64,000 nt of DNA from Pseudotabrizicola alkalilacus (GCF_003443995.1 NZ_QWEY01000017.1:1-64000); one strand, 5' to 3'. Shown: positions 17,818 through 28,805, counted from the stretch's first letter. Translations and numbers: made by a program. Notes: generated by a model not told the origin, from the letters alone.

Positions 17818-18951
17818 TCAGTCTCCGTTAAGCTGTCTGCGCAGTCCGAAGACAGAGCCAAACAGCCCCATGATCGAGGATGCGGCGACCATCGGCGACT
17901 CGGTCACAAGGATCGTGTCTTTCGGATTGATCTTGAAAGACCGCGCTGCAAACAAACCCGCTGCACTGGTCAGGTCGATCGTAAAGACCACTTGTGTCTT
18001 TTGTGGACCCGAGTCATCGGTGCGCAGCGATTTGGCGGTGTAATTGCGCAGGATCAGAATGCCCTTTGGGTCTGCGCGTGTATCCACCAGACCGCCGACC
18101 AGCGACAGTGCCTCCATCGCGCTGACCTCTTCGCGGTCGAAATAGATCAGCTCTTCGCGTCCGGTGGCGCCCATGGCGGTAAAGTAGCGGCGGTCTTCTT
18201 CAACGAATACCTTGTCGCCACCCTTCATCAGGACGTTTTTCGAACCCTCGGAAAACAGGCTTTCGGCGCGAATTTCATAAGTCTTCCCGTCGCGGATCAG
18301 ACGCACCAGCGGGTTGCGGAGGTTGGTGGCAATGCCCCCTGCCTGTGCGATCAGCGACAGGATCGTGGTGTTGCGGTCCATCAGGGGGTAGGGGCCGGCG
18401 CGCCCGACTCCGGTAACGATGTCGACCGAATTCAGGCGGCCCACCTCGACCGTCAGCTGGACCTGAGCCGAAGGCACTGTGGGGGCCAGAGCTGCCTCGA
18501 TTTCCTGGCGCACCTGTGAAGGGGTTTTGCCGCGCACCGCCACATCACCGACATAGGGCACAAACAGCGTACCTTCTGGCGATACGGTCAGGTTGGGCAG
18601 CGCAACCGAGCGTTCGCCCTGCGTCGCGATCAGCGAATTGTTCTGCGGATCCCAGATCACCAGCGAAATCTTGTCACCCGACGCAATCAGCGGGCTGTTT
18701 GCGCCCGAGCTGTTGGGCAGCCAAAGATAAGAGCCGGGCCAGCCCGTCGGGGGCCAGTGCGCGACCTGGCTCACGGTGTCGCGGGTGACCTCAACAACCT
18801 GAAATTCGGCGTTCTCATCCTTCTGGCCGCGCAGAACTTCACTCTGAAGCGCCGCGCCCCGAGGGGTGGAACAGGCAGCAAGAACCGACAGGCCCAGCAA
18901 TACCATAGCCAATTTGGGAAACCGCCCAACCATTGTCTTACGCTCACTCAT
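17818..18951 (-). CDS. outer-membrane polysaccharide export lipoprotein (Wza/KpsD/CtrA-like)
   Basis: The 377-residue protein has a lipoprotein signal peptide with lipobox LAAC and the acylated cysteine at residue 27. An ISLVIWDPQNN segment is followed by a poly-export (SLBB/PES) domain with LTVSPEGTLFVPYVGDVAVRGKTPSQVRQEIE. Two more soluble ligand-binding beta-grasp-like repeats follow (GRAGPYPLMDRNTTILSLIAQAGG; AMEALSLVGGL). It should form the outer-membrane channel through which the capsule leaves. The start could also be the ATG at 18,933. It is monocistronic, with its own upstream region of about 200 nt after rmlA. Confidence 0.9.
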   Translation of the reverse strand: MSERKTMVGRFPKLAMVLLGLSVLAACSTPRGAALQSEVLRGQKDENAEFQVVEVTRDTVSQVAHWPPTGWPGSYLWLPNSSGANSPLIASGDKISLVIWDPQNNSLIATQGERSVALPNLTVSPEGTLFVPYVGDVAVRGKTPSQVRQEIEAALAPTVPSAQVQLTVEVGRLNSVDIVTGVGRAGPYPLMDRNTTILSLIAQAGGIATNLRNPLVRLIRDGKTYEIRAESLFSEGSKNVLMKGGDKVFVEEDRRYFTAMGATGREELIYFDREEVSAMEALSLVGGLVDTRADPKGILILRNYTAKSLRTDDSGPQKTQVVFTIDLTSAAGLFAARSFKINPKDTILVTESPMVAASSIMGLFGSVFGLRRQLNGD

Positions 18952-19096
18952 GCCAATCGATTCTGTCAAAACGTTCTATAGCGATCCTTGTGGACTGAAC
19001 AGCATCATCAATACGTTGTCCACAGCGTGTTGATGCATACTACAGGTGGCGTGGTGGCATGCAGAATGCCGAACTTTAACATCGCCCCGCAAATCA

Positions 19097-19131
19097 CTGA
19101 CAAACCGGATGTTTTCCGATCCGGCTGTCAG
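19097..19131. terminator. hairpin after rmlA
   Basis: CTGACA and CCGGAT pair with ATCCGG and TGTCAG around an 8-nt loop, with a small internal bulge. It lies 20 nt beyond the rmlA stop and upstream of the Wza-like gene. There is no clear T-run on the minus strand, so termination may be Rho-assisted. Confidence 0.5.
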
Positions 19132-19150
19132 TGGTCAATCTCTGTGCAGG

Positions 19151-20029
19151 CTAGATTTGCTGCGCGACAGTCAGCAGATACTTGCCGTAGTCGTTTTTGC
19201 GGAACACCTCTGCCCGACGCAAAAGATCGTCTGCCGTGATCCAGCCCAGCAGAAATGCAATTTCGTCCGGGCACCCGACCTGAAGCCCCTGACGCCCGGT
19301 CAGGGTGCGGACAAAGTTGCCCGCGTCCAGCAGGCTTTCGTGGGTGCCGGTGTCCAGCCAGGCGTAGCCCCGGCCCATCTGCTCAACCTGCAGACTGCCC
19401 TCTGCCAGATACATCAGCAAAAGGTCGACAATCTCCAACTCGCCCCGCGCCGAGGGTTTGATCTGGCGGGCAAACTCCGACGCGCGACCGTCCAGAAAAT
19501 ACAGCCCCGTCACCGCATAGTTTGACGGCGGCACAGTGGGTTTCTCGATGATTTCCTGCACCCTGCCGGTGCTGTCAAAGCCGACCACGCCATAGCGCTC
19601 GGGGTCGGTGACGCGGTAGCCGAACACCGTGCCGCCGGTGGTGCGGCTGTCGGCGGCCTTGAGCAACTCTGGCAGGCCGTGGCCAAAAAAGATGTTGTCG
19701 CCCAGCACCATGGCCGATGGCGCGCCATCCAGGAAATCTTCGGCCAGAAGATAGGCCTGCGCCAGCCCATCCGGCGAGGGCTGCACGATCCATTCAAAGC
19801 GCACGCCCCATTGCGAGCCATCGCCCATCAGGCGCTGAAACTGCGGCTGATCGTCGGGGGTGGTGACAATCGCAATCTCGCGGATGCCCGACAGCATCAG
19901 CGCCGACAGCGGGTAATAGATCATCGGCTTGTCATAGATCGGCAGCAGCTGCTTGGACACGCCCATGGTGATCGGCCAGAGCCGGGTGCCGGAGCCGCCT
20001 GCCAGAATGATGCCTTTGCGCTGTGTCAT
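19151..20029 (-). CDS. rmlA: glucose-1-phosphate thymidylyltransferase
   Basis: The 292-residue nucleotidyltransferase begins [19 protein letters not shown], then [18 protein letters not shown], both invariant in Rml[18 protein letters not shown] and [16 protein letters not shown] are further signatures. It makes dTDP-glucose from dTTP and glucose-1-phosphate, the first step to dTDP-L-rhamnose. It is the last gene of the ugd-rmlC-rmlB-rmlD-rmlA operon and overlaps rmlD by 4 nt (ATGA), which suggests translational coupling. Confidence 0.96.
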   Translation of the reverse strand: MTQRKGIILAGGSGTRLWPITMGVSKQLLPIYDKPMIYYPLSALMLSGIREIAIVTTPDDQPQFQRLMGDGSQWGVRFEWIVQPSPDGLAQAYLLAEDFLDGAPSAMVLGDNIFFGHGLPELLKAADSRTTGGTVFGYRVTDPERYGVVGFDSTGRVQEIIEKPTVPPSNYAVTGLYFLDGRASEFARQIKPSARGELEIVDLLLMYLAEGSLQVEQMGRGYAWLDTGTHESLLDAGNFVRTLTGRQGLQVGCPDEIAFLLGWITADDLLRRAEVFRKNDYGKYLLTVAQQI

Positions 20030-20880
20030 GCCAATACCTTCAAGTCACTAATAGCGTCCCGCAGACCAGCGCGCCAGTCTGGCCGCGCGAGTCCGAAGGT
20101 TGCTTCGGTTGTGGTGCAGTCCAGACGCGAGTTCAGCGGGCGCCGGGCAGGGGTGGGGTAATCGGCGGTGGGGATGTCCACAACCTCGACCTTGCGTCCG
20201 GAGAGTTCAAAAATCGCGCGGGCAAACCCGGCCCAGCTGGTGTCTGGCGCGCCGGAGAAATGGTAGCTGCCGGACAGGGCAGGCCCCTCACGCAGCCGGT
20301 CCGCGATGGTCATGCAGGCCTGCGCAATCGCCGCCGCCGGCGTCGGTCCGCCCACCTGATCGCCCACTACGGTCAGCCGGTCGCGGGTTTCGGACAGGCG
20401 CAGCATGGTTTTGACGAAGTTGCTGCCATCGGGCGAAAACACCCAGGATGTGCGCAAGATGCCATGCGTCGCCCCCGTCCCCCGCAGCCGCGCCTCGCCC
20501 TCGGCCTTGGTGCGGCCGTAAGCACCGAGCGGGGCCACGGGGTCTGTTGGCAGAAATGCAGAGTCCCCAGCGCCGTCAAAGACATAATCGGTCGAGATAT
20601 GGACCAGCGGCACGCCCACCTCGGCACAGGCCCGCGCCATTGCTTCGGGCGCGAGGGCGTTGACCAGATGCGCCGTTGCCTCATCCGTTTCAGCCTTGTC
20701 CACCGCCGTATAGGCGGCGGCATTGATCACCGCGTCGGGCCGGGCCGCCAGAATTGCGCGGGCGCAGGCGGCGGGATCGGTCAGATCGGCCTGATCCCGG
20801 CCCAGAAACACCGCGTCTGGTGCAAGCCGGGCCAGTGCGCGCGCAACCTGCCCGGTTTGTCCGAAGACCAGCAGTTTCAT
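20026..20880 (-). CDS. rmlD: dTDP-4-dehydrorhamnose reductase
   Basis: A 284-residue SDR protein beginning [16 protein letters not shown], the RmlD Rossmann motif. [23 protein letters not shown] and the YGRTKAEGE catalytic segment are present. It reduces dTDP-4-dehydro-L-rhamnose to dTDP-L-rhamnose with NAD(P)H. It overlaps both rmlB and rmlA by 4 nt. Length and start match the family. Confidence 0.95.
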   Translation of the reverse strand: MKLLVFGQTGQVARALARLAPDAVFLGRDQADLTDPAACARAILAARPDAVINAAAYTAVDKAETDEATAHLVNALAPEAMARACAEVGVPLVHISTDYVFDGAGDSAFLPTDPVAPLGAYGRTKAEGEARLRGTGATHGILRTSWVFSPDGSNFVKTMLRLSETRDRLTVVGDQVGGPTPAAAIAQACMTIADRLREGPALSGSYHFSGAPDTSWAGFARAIFELSGRKVEVVDIPTADYPTPARRPLNSRLDCTTTEATFGLARPDWRAGLRDAISDLKVLA

Positions 20881-21917
20881 GAGCTGGTTCCCAGCCGCTG
20901 GCCCACGCCCTGACGGTCGAGCAGCGGACGCCACCAGCTTTCATTGTCGAGATACCAGCGCACCGTCAGGCGCAGCCCCTCTTCGACCGTGACCGAAGGG
21001 GACCAGCCCAGTTCTTCGCGCATCCGGGTCGGGTCGATGGCGTAGCGCGCATCATGGCCGGGGCGGTCGGTGACATAGGTGATCAACCGGTCATGCGGCG
21101 CGCCATCCGGCCGCATCTCGTCGAGCAGGGTGCAGATCGTGCGCACCAGATCAATGTTGCGCCGCTCATTCTCGCCGCCGATGGCATAGCTGCGCCCCGG
21201 CTGGCCCTTTTCCAGCGCGAGCAGCAGGGCTGTGGCATGGTCTTCGACATAAAGCCAGTCGCGCACATTCTCGCCCTTGCCGTAGATCGGGATCGGGCGG
21301 CCATGCAGCGCGTTCAGGATCACAACCGGGATCAGCTTTTCCGGAAAATGGAACGGCCCGTAATTGTTGGAGCAATTGGTCAGCACCACCGGCAGGCCAT
21401 AGGTTTCGTGCCAGGCGCGCACCAGATGATCGCTGGCGGCCTTTGACGCGGAATAGGGGCTGCGCGGGTCATAAGGGGTGGATTCGTTGAACTGGCCGGT
21501 CGGGCCAAGGCTGCCGAACACTTCATCGGTGGAGATGTGGTGAAAGCGGAAGCCATCGGGGCGGCCCTGCGACTGCCAATAGGCGCGGGCGGCCTCCAGC
21601 AGGTTGAAGGTGCCGGTGATATTGGTGTCGATGAAATCGCCCGGCCCGTCGATCGAGCGGTCGACATGGCTTTCTGCCGCCAGATGCATCACCGCATCCG
21701 GAGCATGGGTGCTGAAAATGCGAGTCAGGGCCTGACGGTCCCGGATATCGGCGTGCTCAAAGGCGTAAAGCGGCGAGTCGGCGACCGACGCCACGTTCTC
21801 CAGATTGGCAGCATAGGTCAGCGCGTCCAGATTGACGACATGGTGACCCTTTGCCACCGCCTGACGGACCACAGCAGAGCCGATGAACCCGGCCCCGCCA
21901 GTCACGAGAATCTTCAT
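20877..21917 (-). CDS. rmlB: dTDP-glucose 4,6-dehydratase
   Basis: The 346-residue enzyme has the NAD-binding TGGAGFIGS at residues 6-14, the catalytic HISTDEVFG at 127-135 and YSASK at 155-159. It converts dTDP-glucose to dTDP-4-keto-6-deoxyglucose, the second step of rhamnose synthesis. It overlaps rmlC upstream and rmlD downstream by 4 nt each. Signature segments [17 protein letters not shown] and [16 protein letters not shown] leave no doubt about the family. Confidence 0.96.
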   Translation of the reverse strand: MKILVTGGAGFIGSAVVRQAVAKGHHVVNLDALTYAANLENVASVADSPLYAFEHADIRDRQALTRIFSTHAPDAVMHLAAESHVDRSIDGPGDFIDTNITGTFNLLEAARAYWQSQGRPDGFRFHHISTDEVFGSLGPTGQFNESTPYDPRSPYSASKAASDHLVRAWHETYGLPVVLTNCSNNYGPFHFPEKLIPVVILNALHGRPIPIYGKGENVRDWLYVEDHATALLLALEKGQPGRSYAIGGENERRNIDLVRTICTLLDEMRPDGAPHDRLITYVTDRPGHDARYAIDPTRMREELGWSPSVTVEEGLRLTVRWYLDNESWWRPLLDRQGVGQRLGTSS

Positions 21918-22480
21918 TGTGTCGTTCCTGTATCGAATGGCGTGTCGAAAGCGGCAAACGGCTGGGCCGCGCGGTCCTTGTCGGACAAGACCGGCTGCGC
22001 GACCGGCAGGGGCCAGTCGATGCCGCAGCTGTCCCACAGCACCGCGCCGTCACAATCGGGCGCGTAAACATCGGTGCATTTATATTGCACCTCGGTATCG
22101 GCAACCAAGGTGACAAAGCCGTGCAGAAAGCCCTTTGGCACCAGAAGCTGCTGGCCATTCTCGGCGGTCAGCTCGGCCCCGGTCCAATGCCCATAGGTCG
22201 CAGACCCCCGGCGGATATCCACGGCCACGTCAAAGATCGCGCCGCGGCTGCAGCGCACCAGTTTATCCTGTGCCCGGGGTGGCTTTTGGAAATGCAGGCC
22301 GCGCAGGGTGCCCGGTTCGGCGGAAAACGAATGGTTGTCCTGCACAAAGGCAAAATCCAGACCGGCAGCGGCCATCCGTTCCGCGTTCCAGCTTTCGCTG
22401 AACCAGCCGCGGGCATCGCCAAAGCGCCGTGGTGTCAGCAGCATCACACCCGGCAGTGAGGTTGGTTTGATCTCAAGCAT
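21914..22480 (-). CDS. rmlC: dTDP-4-dehydrorhamnose 3,5-epimerase
   Basis: A 188-residue cupin-like epimerase. TLRGLHFQ at residues 58-65 includes the catalytic histidine 63, and [13 protein letters not shown] and [13 protein letters not shown] follow as in other RmlC proteins. It inverts C3 and C5 of the keto-sugar, the third step to dTDP-rhamnose. It starts 5 nt after ugd and overlaps rmlB by 4 nt. Confidence 0.95.
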   Translation of the reverse strand: MLEIKPTSLPGVMLLTPRRFGDARGWFSESWNAERMAAAGLDFAFVQDNHSFSAEPGTLRGLHFQKPPRAQDKLVRCSRGAIFDVAVDIRRGSATYGHWTGAELTAENGQQLLVPKGFLHGFVTLVADTEVQYKCTDVYAPDCDGAVLWDSCGIDWPLPVAQPVLSDKDRAAQPFAAFDTPFDTGTTQ

Positions 22481-22485
22481 CCGGG

Positions 22486-23790
22486 TTACCGTCCTACTGC
22501 ATCATAGGCCACAAACCCGGCATCGAGCACTGCAGCACGTTCATAGATATTCCGAAAATCCGCCATGCGGGCCACACGCATTGCACCGGACAGGCGGCTC
22601 AGGTCAAGGGCGCGGAATTCATTCCATTCGGTCAGCAGCATGACCAGATCCGCGCCTTCGGCGGCGGCATAGGCATCGGTAAACCAGTCCACGCTGGGCA
22701 GCAGATGCTCACCCTCGCGCCGACCCTGCGGATCAACCACATGCACCTTGGCCCCTGCGCCGATCATGGCGGGCACGATGGTCAGCGACGGTGCCTCGCG
22801 CATGTCGTCGGTGTTGGGCTTGAAGGTCACGCCCAGTACGGCCACGGTTTTGCCGTTGAACGAACCGCCGCACAGGTCCTGCGCCTTGTCGATCATCCGG
22901 CGCTTGACCTCGGCATTTACCGTGATCACGGTTTCGGTGATCCGCTGCGGCACGCCATGTTCCTGACCGATGCGGGCAAGGGCCTGTGTGTCCTTGGGAA
23001 AGCAGGATCCGCCATAGCCGGGGCCTGCGTGCAGGAACTTGTTGCCGATGCGCCCGTCCAGCCCCATGCCTTTGGCGACGGCTTTCACATCCGCGCCCAC
23101 CCGTTCGCACAGCGCGGCGATTTCGTTGATAAAGCTGATCTTGACCGCCAGAAAGCCGTTGGCGGCGTATTTGATCATCTCGGCACTTTCCAGATCGGTG
23201 AAGACGATGGGAAAGTCGCGCAGGAACAAGGGCCGGTACATATCCGACATCAATTGCCGCGCACGGTCGCTGTCCAGCCCGATCACCACCCGGTCGGGGC
23301 GCATGAAATCGTCGATCGCGGCACCTTCGCGCAGGAACTCGGGGTTGGAGGCGACGTCAAACTCGGCCTCGGGCCGCGTGCGCCGGATCACGTCTGCAAC
23401 CTTGCGGTTGGTGCCGACCGGCACGGTCGATTTGGTCACCACGACGGCATAGCCGGTCAGGGCATGGGCAATCTCTTCGGCGGCGGCCATCACATAGGAC
23501 AGATCGGCATGGCCGTCGCCCCGCCGGGTCGGCGTTCCGACAGCGATGAACACAGCATCCGCCCCGGCAACCGCCTCTTGCAGATCGGTGGTGAACCGCA
23601 ATCGCCCGGCCTCGACATTGCGTTGCAAAAGGGTATCCAGGCCCGGCTCATAGATCGGTATGATCCCGCCCTGCAACTGGGCGATCTTTTCGGCTGATTT
23701 GTCGACGCAAATAACGTCGTGACCAAAATCTGAAAAACAAACTCCGGAAACCAGGCCGACATAGCCGGTTCCAATCATTGCGACCTTCAT
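22486..23790 (-). CDS. ugd: UDP-glucose 6-dehydrogenase
   Basis: The 434-residue protein begins MKVAMIGTGYVGLVSG with a GGAGGG ribosome site. The nucleotide loop GTGYVG is at residues 7-12. The catalytic cysteine 263 lies in GYGGSCFPKD, and VLGVTFKPNTDDMR marks the C-terminal UDP-binding domain. It oxidises UDP-glucose twice to UDP-glucuronate, a usual acidic capsule precursor. It is the first gene of the five-gene operon with rmlCBDA, so the promoter should lie in 23,791-24,022, where I cannot pick one with confidence. Confidence 0.95.
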   Translation of the reverse strand: MKVAMIGTGYVGLVSGVCFSDFGHDVICVDKSAEKIAQLQGGIIPIYEPGLDTLLQRNVEAGRLRFTTDLQEAVAGADAVFIAVGTPTRRGDGHADLSYVMAAAEEIAHALTGYAVVVTKSTVPVGTNRKVADVIRRTRPEAEFDVASNPEFLREGAAIDDFMRPDRVVIGLDSDRARQLMSDMYRPLFLRDFPIVFTDLESAEMIKYAANGFLAVKISFINEIAALCERVGADVKAVAKGMGLDGRIGNKFLHAGPGYGGSCFPKDTQALARIGQEHGVPQRITETVITVNAEVKRRMIDKAQDLCGGSFNGKTVAVLGVTFKPNTDDMREAPSLTIVPAMIGAGAKVHVVDPQGRREGEHLLPSVDWFTDAYAAAEGADLVMLLTEWNEFRALDLSRLSGAMRVARMADFRNIYERAAVLDAGFVAYDAVGR

Positions 23791-24022
23791 ATGTCCCTCC
23801 GTGAACAAGGCAAAATGCCCGGCTTGTCCAGTATCACATGTGTTCTGACCCCGGTGCGGATCACTGTCACCCTCTGGGGTGGTATCCCTGATGCCGTGGC
23901 AAAAAAAGGTTGAAAGTGCGGCAATCGGCACCTGTGGTGCAGGAAATGGTCATAAAGGCACAATCCCGCTGGCTGTTCAGCAAGCGGCGCGCCAGAGCCG
24001 CAACGGGAGGCCGGGCCAGAGA

Positions 24023-25408
24023 TCAGCCGACCAGCCGACCCCAGAGGTCATATTCCCCCGCCTCGTCAACCTTGACGGTGACGATATCGCCGGGGGCCAG
24101 CGTCTCGAACCCCTCGTCGATGAACAGGTTGCCGTCGATCTCGGGCGCATCGGCCATGGTCCGGCAGGTGGCGCCGTCGCCATCCACCTCATCGACGATG
24201 ACCTGCAGGGTGCGGCCCACCTTGGCGGCCAGCTTGGCTTCGGAAATGGCTTGCGCCTTTTCCATGAACCGATCCCAGCGATCCTGCTTGACCTCGGCGG
24301 GCACATGATCGGGCAGGTCATTGCTGCGCGCGCCAGCCACGTTTTCGTATTGAAAACAGCCGACGCGGTCCAGCTGCGCCTCGTCCAGCCAGTCTAGCAG
24401 GGTCTGGAATTCGGCCTCGGTCTCGCCGGGGTAGCCGACGATAAAGGTTGATCGCAGGGTGATGTCGGGGCATGCGGCGCGCCAGGCGGCGATTTCATCC
24501 AGCGTCTTTGCCGCCGCAGCCGGGCGCGCCATCCGGCGTAGGGTGTCCGGGTGGGCGTGCTGGAACGGGATGTCCAGATAGGGCAGCACCAGCCCCTCGG
24601 CCATCAGCGGGATCAGGTCGCGCACATGCGGGTAGGGGTAGACGTAATGCAGCCGCACCCAGGCCCCTAGCTTGCCCATTTCGCGCGCCAGATCCGTGAT
24701 ATGTGCCCGCACCTCGCCACCCTTCCAAGGCGCGACGTCATGCTTGCGATCCACGCCGTAGGCACTGGTATCCTGCGAGATCACCAGCAATTCGCGCACC
24801 CCGGCCTCGACCAGCTTTTCCGCTTCGCGCAGCACGGCATGGGCCGGTCGGCTGACCAGACGACCGCGCATGTCGGGGATGATGCAGAACTTGCACTTGT
24901 GATTGCAGCCTTCGGAGATTTTCAGATAGCTGTAATGCCGGGGCGTCAGGCTGACATTGCGTGCGGGCAACAGGTCGATGAATGGGTCGGGCGACGGCGG
25001 CACTGCGCCATGCACGGCATCCAGCACCGCCTCATACTGATGCGGGCCGGTCACGGCGAGCACCTTTGGATGCGCGCCGGTAATGTATTCGGGTTCCGCG
25101 CCCAGACAGCCGGTCACGATCACCCGGCCGTTTTCGGCCAGGGCCTCGCCGATGGCATCAAGGCTCTCGGCCTTGGCAGAGTCGAGAAAGCCGCAGGTGT
25201 TGACGATCACCGCATCCGCGCCCTTGTAATCGGGGCTGATCGCATAGCCTTCGGCCCGCAGGCGGGTCAGGATCCGTTCGGAATCCACCAGCGCCTTGGG
25301 ACAGCCAAGGCTGACCATGCCAATGGTCGGCTGACCGGGGCGGGGGGCCTCGGAAAAGGTGGCGCGCGGGGCCAGATCGGGGCGGAGGTTGGGCGGATTT
25401 TGCGACAT
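24023..25408 (-). CDS. rimO: ribosomal protein S12 methylthiotransferase
   Basis: A 461-residue radical-SAM methylthiotransferase. The N-terminal domain has the three conserved cysteines at 36, 72 and 101 ([20 protein letters not shown]) for the auxiliary cluster. The radical-SAM cysteines are C168, C172 and C175 in [12 protein letters not shown]-terminal TRAM-like RNA-binding domain follows ([12 protein letters not shown] to the end). [12 protein letters not shown] and [13 protein letters not shown] place it with RimO rather than MiaB. It adds methylthio to an aspartate of ribosomal protein S12. The ATG at 25,408 is favoured; the frame stays open further upstream without support. Confidence 0.95.
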   Translation of the reverse strand: MSQNPPNLRPDLAPRATFSEAPRPGQPTIGMVSLGCPKALVDSERILTRLRAEGYAISPDYKGADAVIVNTCGFLDSAKAESLDAIGEALAENGRVIVTGCLGAEPEYITGAHPKVLAVTGPHQYEAVLDAVHGAVPPSPDPFIDLLPARNVSLTPRHYSYLKISEGCNHKCKFCIIPDMRGRLVSRPAHAVLREAEKLVEAGVRELLVISQDTSAYGVDRKHDVAPWKGGEVRAHITDLAREMGKLGAWVRLHYVYPYPHVRDLIPLMAEGLVLPYLDIPFQHAHPDTLRRMARPAAAAKTLDEIAAWRAACPDITLRSTFIVGYPGETEAEFQTLLDWLDEAQLDRVGCFQYENVAGARSNDLPDHVPAEVKQDRWDRFMEKAQAISEAKLAAKVGRTLQVIVDEVDGDGATCRTMADAPEIDGNLFIDEGFETLAPGDIVTVKVDEAGEYDLWGRLVG

Positions 25409-25550
25409 GGCGCGGTCTATAGCTGTGTTTGCTTCAGGCGGATAGGGGGTAAGACCCGCCTCAGGCGCCTCCCACCCGCCCACCCCGGCGCCCTCGGCGG
25501 GTCTTTGGGGATTTGATCTGTAGAGTTGGCGTGTGGGGCGGGCGATGGAT

Positions 25551-25583
25551 GCCTCCGGCGGGAGTATTTGGCAAGCAGCAATG
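25551..25583 (+). repeat. dispersed intergenic element, GCCTCCGGCGGG-AGTATTT type
   Basis: GCCTCCGGCGGGAGTATTT followed by GGCAAGCAGCAATG. Related copies occur in this window at 40,996-41,060 and 51,030-51,111, and a half copy near 32,481. I have seen very similar short palindromic elements between genes in many Rhodobacteraceae genomes, but know of no assigned function. Confidence 0.6.
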
Positions 25584-25643
25584 GCAGGGGGCTTGCGGTT
25601 TGTGGCCGGGCGCGGAAGGGTGAGGGAAAAGGGAGGGATGAGG

Positions 25644-26675
25644 ATGCAGGAGATCGAACGGCCTTTGGTGCTGTGCTGCCCGTTGCCGCGCACGCTGGAG
25701 CTGATTTTCACGCCGGGGCGGCTGGCGGATCTGCGGGCGCGCTACCGGCTGGTGGAGACCACGGACGCGGCTCTGCCGGGGCTGGACGATGCGGTGCTGG
25801 CGCAGGCGCGCTACGTCATTGGGCAGCCGCCGCTCGATCATGCGACGCTGGCGCGGCTGAGCGCATTGCGCTGCATCTTCAATGTGGAATCCAACCTGAT
25901 CAACAATATGCCTTATGATCAGGTGTTTGCGCGCGGCATTCATGTGGTAACGACCGGCGCGGTGTTTGCCGAGCCGGTGGCCGAGATCGGGTTGGGATTT
26001 GCGCTGTCGCTCTTGCGCAATATCCATGGCGCCGATGCCGATTTCCGTGCCGGGCGCGAGGCCTGGGGCGGGGAAGGCAACAGGGGCGCGCGGCTGTTGA
26101 CCGGGGCCGAGGTCGGGATCATCGGCTTTGGCGATCTGGGCCGGGCCATGGCGCGCGTGTTGCAGGGCTTTCGCCCCCGGCTGCGCATTCATGACCCCTG
26201 GCTGCCAGAGGCGCGGATCGTCGAGGCCGGGGCGGAGCCAGCCACGCTGGAAGCGGTGATGACGCAGTCGGATGTGGTGTTTGTCACTGCTGCGGTGACC
26301 TCGGAGAACCGGGGCTTTCTGGGCGCGGAGGCCTTTGCCGCGATGCGGGCGGGGGCGGCGTTTATTCTGTTGAGCCGGGCGGATGTGGTGGATTTTCCGG
26401 CACTGATGGCGGCTGTGGCCTCGGGTCATATCGTCGCCGCGTCGGATGTGTATCCCGACGAACCGCTTGCGCCGGATCATCCGGTGCGCAGCCTGCCGGG
26501 GTTCTTGTTGTCGGCGCATCGGGCCGGGGCGCTGGATGTGGCGTTTCAGCGGATGGGAGAGATGGTCTGGCAGGACATGGGACTGCTGGACAAGGGATTG
26601 CCGCCCAATCTGTGCAAGCGGGCGGAGCGGGAAACGGTGGCGCGGATGCGCTCGCGCCCCGTGAGCGTGAACTGA
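25644..26675 (+). CDS. D-isomer-specific 2-hydroxyacid dehydrogenase family protein
   Basis: The 343-residue product starts at ATG 25,644, which has GGGAGGG at ideal spacing; an ATG 6 nt earlier is too close to that site. The NAD-binding loop GFGDLG is at residues 161-166. The catalytic trio looks intact: Arg in LLSRADVVD, Glu in DVYPDEP, and His in LLSAHRAG. Family members reduce 2-keto acids or oxidise D-2-hydroxyacids such as glycerate or phosphoglycerate. The substrate cannot be told. The N-terminal region with two cysteines (LVLCCPLP) and [10 protein letters not shown] is less typical of glyoxylate reductases. It is divergent from rimO. Confidence 0.85.
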   Translation: MQEIERPLVLCCPLPRTLELIFTPGRLADLRARYRLVETTDAALPGLDDAVLAQARYVIGQPPLDHATLARLSALRCIFNVESNLINNMPYDQVFARGIHVVTTGAVFAEPVAEIGLGFALSLLRNIHGADADFRAGREAWGGEGNRGARLLTGAEVGIIGFGDLGRAMARVLQGFRPRLRIHDPWLPEARIVEAGAEPATLEAVMTQSDVVFVTAAVTSENRGFLGAEAFAAMRAGAAFILLSRADVVDFPALMAAVASGHIVAASDVYPDEPLAPDHPVRSLPGFLLSAHRAGALDVAFQRMGEMVWQDMGLLDKGLPPNLCKRAERETVARMRSRPVSVN

Positions 26676-26794
26676 ACCGGTCGGCGATGTGCCGCCGATG
26701 CGGCGGTGCCGGTCGGCAAGGCTGTGCTGATGCGTTGCAGCGCGGGCGCTTTGCGGCGTAGAATCGGGAAAAACCCGTGAGGAAGGCAGTCATC

Positions 26795-28780
26795 ATGCGT
26801 TGGTTGATCCGTTCTGTTCTGGCCTTGTCTTTGCTGGTGTTTCTGGCGGTGGCGGCGGTGTTCATGATCCCGTCGGAGCGGATCGCCGCCCTTGCGGCCG
26901 AGCGCTTTGCCGAAGTGACCGGGCGCAAGCTGGTGATCGAGGGCTCGGTGCGGCCCAGTTTCTTTCCGACGCTGGGCGTGCAGACCGGGCCGGTTTCGGT
27001 GTCAAATGCCGATTGGGGCACCGAAGGTGACATGCTGCGCGCCGAGGAGCTGAGCATATCGCTGGATCTGGCGGCACTGATGGGCGGCGAGGTCAAGATC
27101 ACCGGGATTTCGGCGCAAGCCCCGCAGCTGGTGCTGGAACGGGCGCGGGACGGGCGCGAAAACTGGGTGTTCGGCGGGCGGGGGGGCGGCAGCGCCGAGG
27201 CCGGGATGGCGGGCGAGGGTACGCCGTTTACGCTGGATCTGGCCGAGGTGTCAGACGGGCGCTTTACCTTTGTCGATCACGGCGCGGGCAGCCGGATTGT
27301 GCTGCGCTCGGTCAATGGGGAGGCCCGCATTCCGGCGTTTCTGGGCGCGGCGGATTTCACTTTTGACGCAATCATGAACGATCAGCCGTTCGAAGCGAGC
27401 GTGAAGCTTGCAGAATTCGCACCTTTTCTGGAGGGCAGGCTTGTCGGCGTCGATCTGGCGCTGACGGCGGGCGAGGCCGATCTGCGCTTTGCCGGACAGG
27501 CGGGGTGGAACCCGCTGGCGGCCAAAGGCGATCTGGTGGCAAATCTTGCGGATCTGTCGGCCATCACCACGCTGGAGGGGATGGCAAAGCCTGATCTGCC
27601 TCAGGGGTTGGGGGCGCAAAGGGTCGAGGCGACGGGGCGGCTGACCCTGACCGACGCGCTGTCGGTGCATCTGCGCGAGGGTACGCTGAGGCTGGATGAC
27701 AACCGGCTGACGCTGGATGCTGACCTGACCACGGCGGGCGAACGTCCGAACCTGTCGGCGCAGGTGCAGGCTGGGGCGCTGTCTCTGGCGGCGGCGATGA
27801 GTGGGCAGGGCGGTGAGATTGGTGGTGGCGCGCGTGGCGGCACGCAGGCCGATGGCTGGCCGACCGCTCCGATTGACGTCTCGGCGCTGGGGCTGATGGA
27901 TGCCTCGATTGCGCTGACGGCGGACAGTGTCGATCTGGGCGTGGCGAAGTTTGGCACCACGCGGGTGGTGACCACCATCGACCGGGCGCGCGCGGTGTTC
28001 GATCTGCGCCAGATTGCCGCCTATCAGGGCACGGTCAGCGGTCAATTTGTGGTCAACGGGCGTTCTGGCCTGTCGGTGGGCGGCGATCTGGTGCTGTCGG
28101 GGCTGGCGATGCAGTCCTTGCTGATGGATCTGGGCGGCTATGACCGGCTGATCGGGACCGGCGATCTGGCGCTGAAATTCCTTGGCGTCGGCAATTCGGT
28201 GGATGCGATCATGCGCAGCTTTTCCGGTTCGGGCAGTCTGCGGCTCGGCAAGGGCGAGCTGCGCGGGCTGGATATTGCCGGGATGCTGCGCACCTTGGAT
28301 GCGGGCTTTGTCGGCGAGGGACAGAAGACGATCTTCGAGGCGGTGACGGCGGGCTTTACCATCGACGGCGGCGTGCTGAGCAACAGTGATCTGGCGTTTC
28401 AGGCGCCCTATGTGACGGCCACCGGCAATGGCGAGGTCAACCTGGGCGCGCGCACGCTGGATTACCGGCTGCGGCCGGTGGCTCTGGCGGCGGTGGATGG
28501 GACTGGCGGGGTGATGGTGCCGTTGCTGATCACTGGCAGCTGGGCCAGCCCGAAATTCCGGCTGGATCTGGAGGCCTTGGCGCGGGAGCGGTTTGAGGAA
28601 CAGGCCAAGGAGGCGGAGGCGCGGGCCAAGGCCGAGCTGGAGCGCAAGGCCGAGCAGGAGCTGGGCATTGTGCGGCAGGAGGGCGAAAGTCTGGAAGACG
28701 CCGCCCGCCGCAGGGCGCAAGAGGCGATCGACGCCGAAGCCGCGCGGTTGCTGCAGCGCCTGTTGGGCGGCGGGAACTGA
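26795..28780 (+). CDS. AsmA family envelope protein
   Basis: A 661-residue protein with an N-terminal membrane anchor (residues 4-26) and a long periplasmic part. It has an AsmA-type start (FAEVTGRKLVIEGSVRPSFFPTLGVQTGPVSVSNADWG) and an AsmA C-terminal domain (GNGEVNLGARTLDYRLRPVALA). A charged helical tail follows (residues 590-660). AsmA-like proteins bridge the inner and outer membranes and are thought to carry phospholipid to the outer membrane. AGGAAGG precedes the chosen ATG. The gene stands alone, with a hairpin directly after its stop. Confidence 0.88.
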   Translation: MRWLIRSVLALSLLVFLAVAAVFMIPSERIAALAAERFAEVTGRKLVIEGSVRPSFFPTLGVQTGPVSVSNADWGTEGDMLRAEELSISLDLAALMGGEVKITGISAQAPQLVLERARDGRENWVFGGRGGGSAEAGMAGEGTPFTLDLAEVSDGRFTFVDHGAGSRIVLRSVNGEARIPAFLGAADFTFDAIMNDQPFEASVKLAEFAPFLEGRLVGVDLALTAGEADLRFAGQAGWNPLAAKGDLVANLADLSAITTLEGMAKPDLPQGLGAQRVEATGRLTLTDALSVHLREGTLRLDDNRLTLDADLTTAGERPNLSAQVQAGALSLAAAMSGQGGEIGGGARGGTQADGWPTAPIDVSALGLMDASIALTADSVDLGVAKFGTTRVVTTIDRARAVFDLRQIAAYQGTVSGQFVVNGRSGLSVGGDLVLSGLAMQSLLMDLGGYDRLIGTGDLALKFLGVGNSVDAIMRSFSGSGSLRLGKGELRGLDIAGMLRTLDAGFVGEGQKTIFEAVTAGFTIDGGVLSNSDLAFQAPYVTATGNGEVNLGARTLDYRLRPVALAAVDGTGGVMVPLLITGSWASPKFRLDLEALARERFEEQAKEAEARAKAELERKAEQELGIVRQEGESLEDAARRRAQEAIDAEAARLLQRLLGGGN

Positions 28781-28781
28781 A

Positions 28782-28805
28782 GCAGGCGGCCCGGAGGCCG
28801 CCTGC
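28782..28805. terminator. hairpin between convergent asmA-like and ccpA genes
   Basis: A 9-bp perfect stem (GCAGGCGGC / GCCGCCTGC) with a 6-nt loop starts right after the AsmA-like stop and 19 nt before the ccpA stop on the other strand. No strong T-run follows on either strand. It probably serves both genes. Confidence 0.6.

Noticed and set aside
17707-18519. 270-codon frame opposite the Wza-like gene
   Set aside because: It is an antisense shadow of a clear polysaccharide-export lipoprotein gene.
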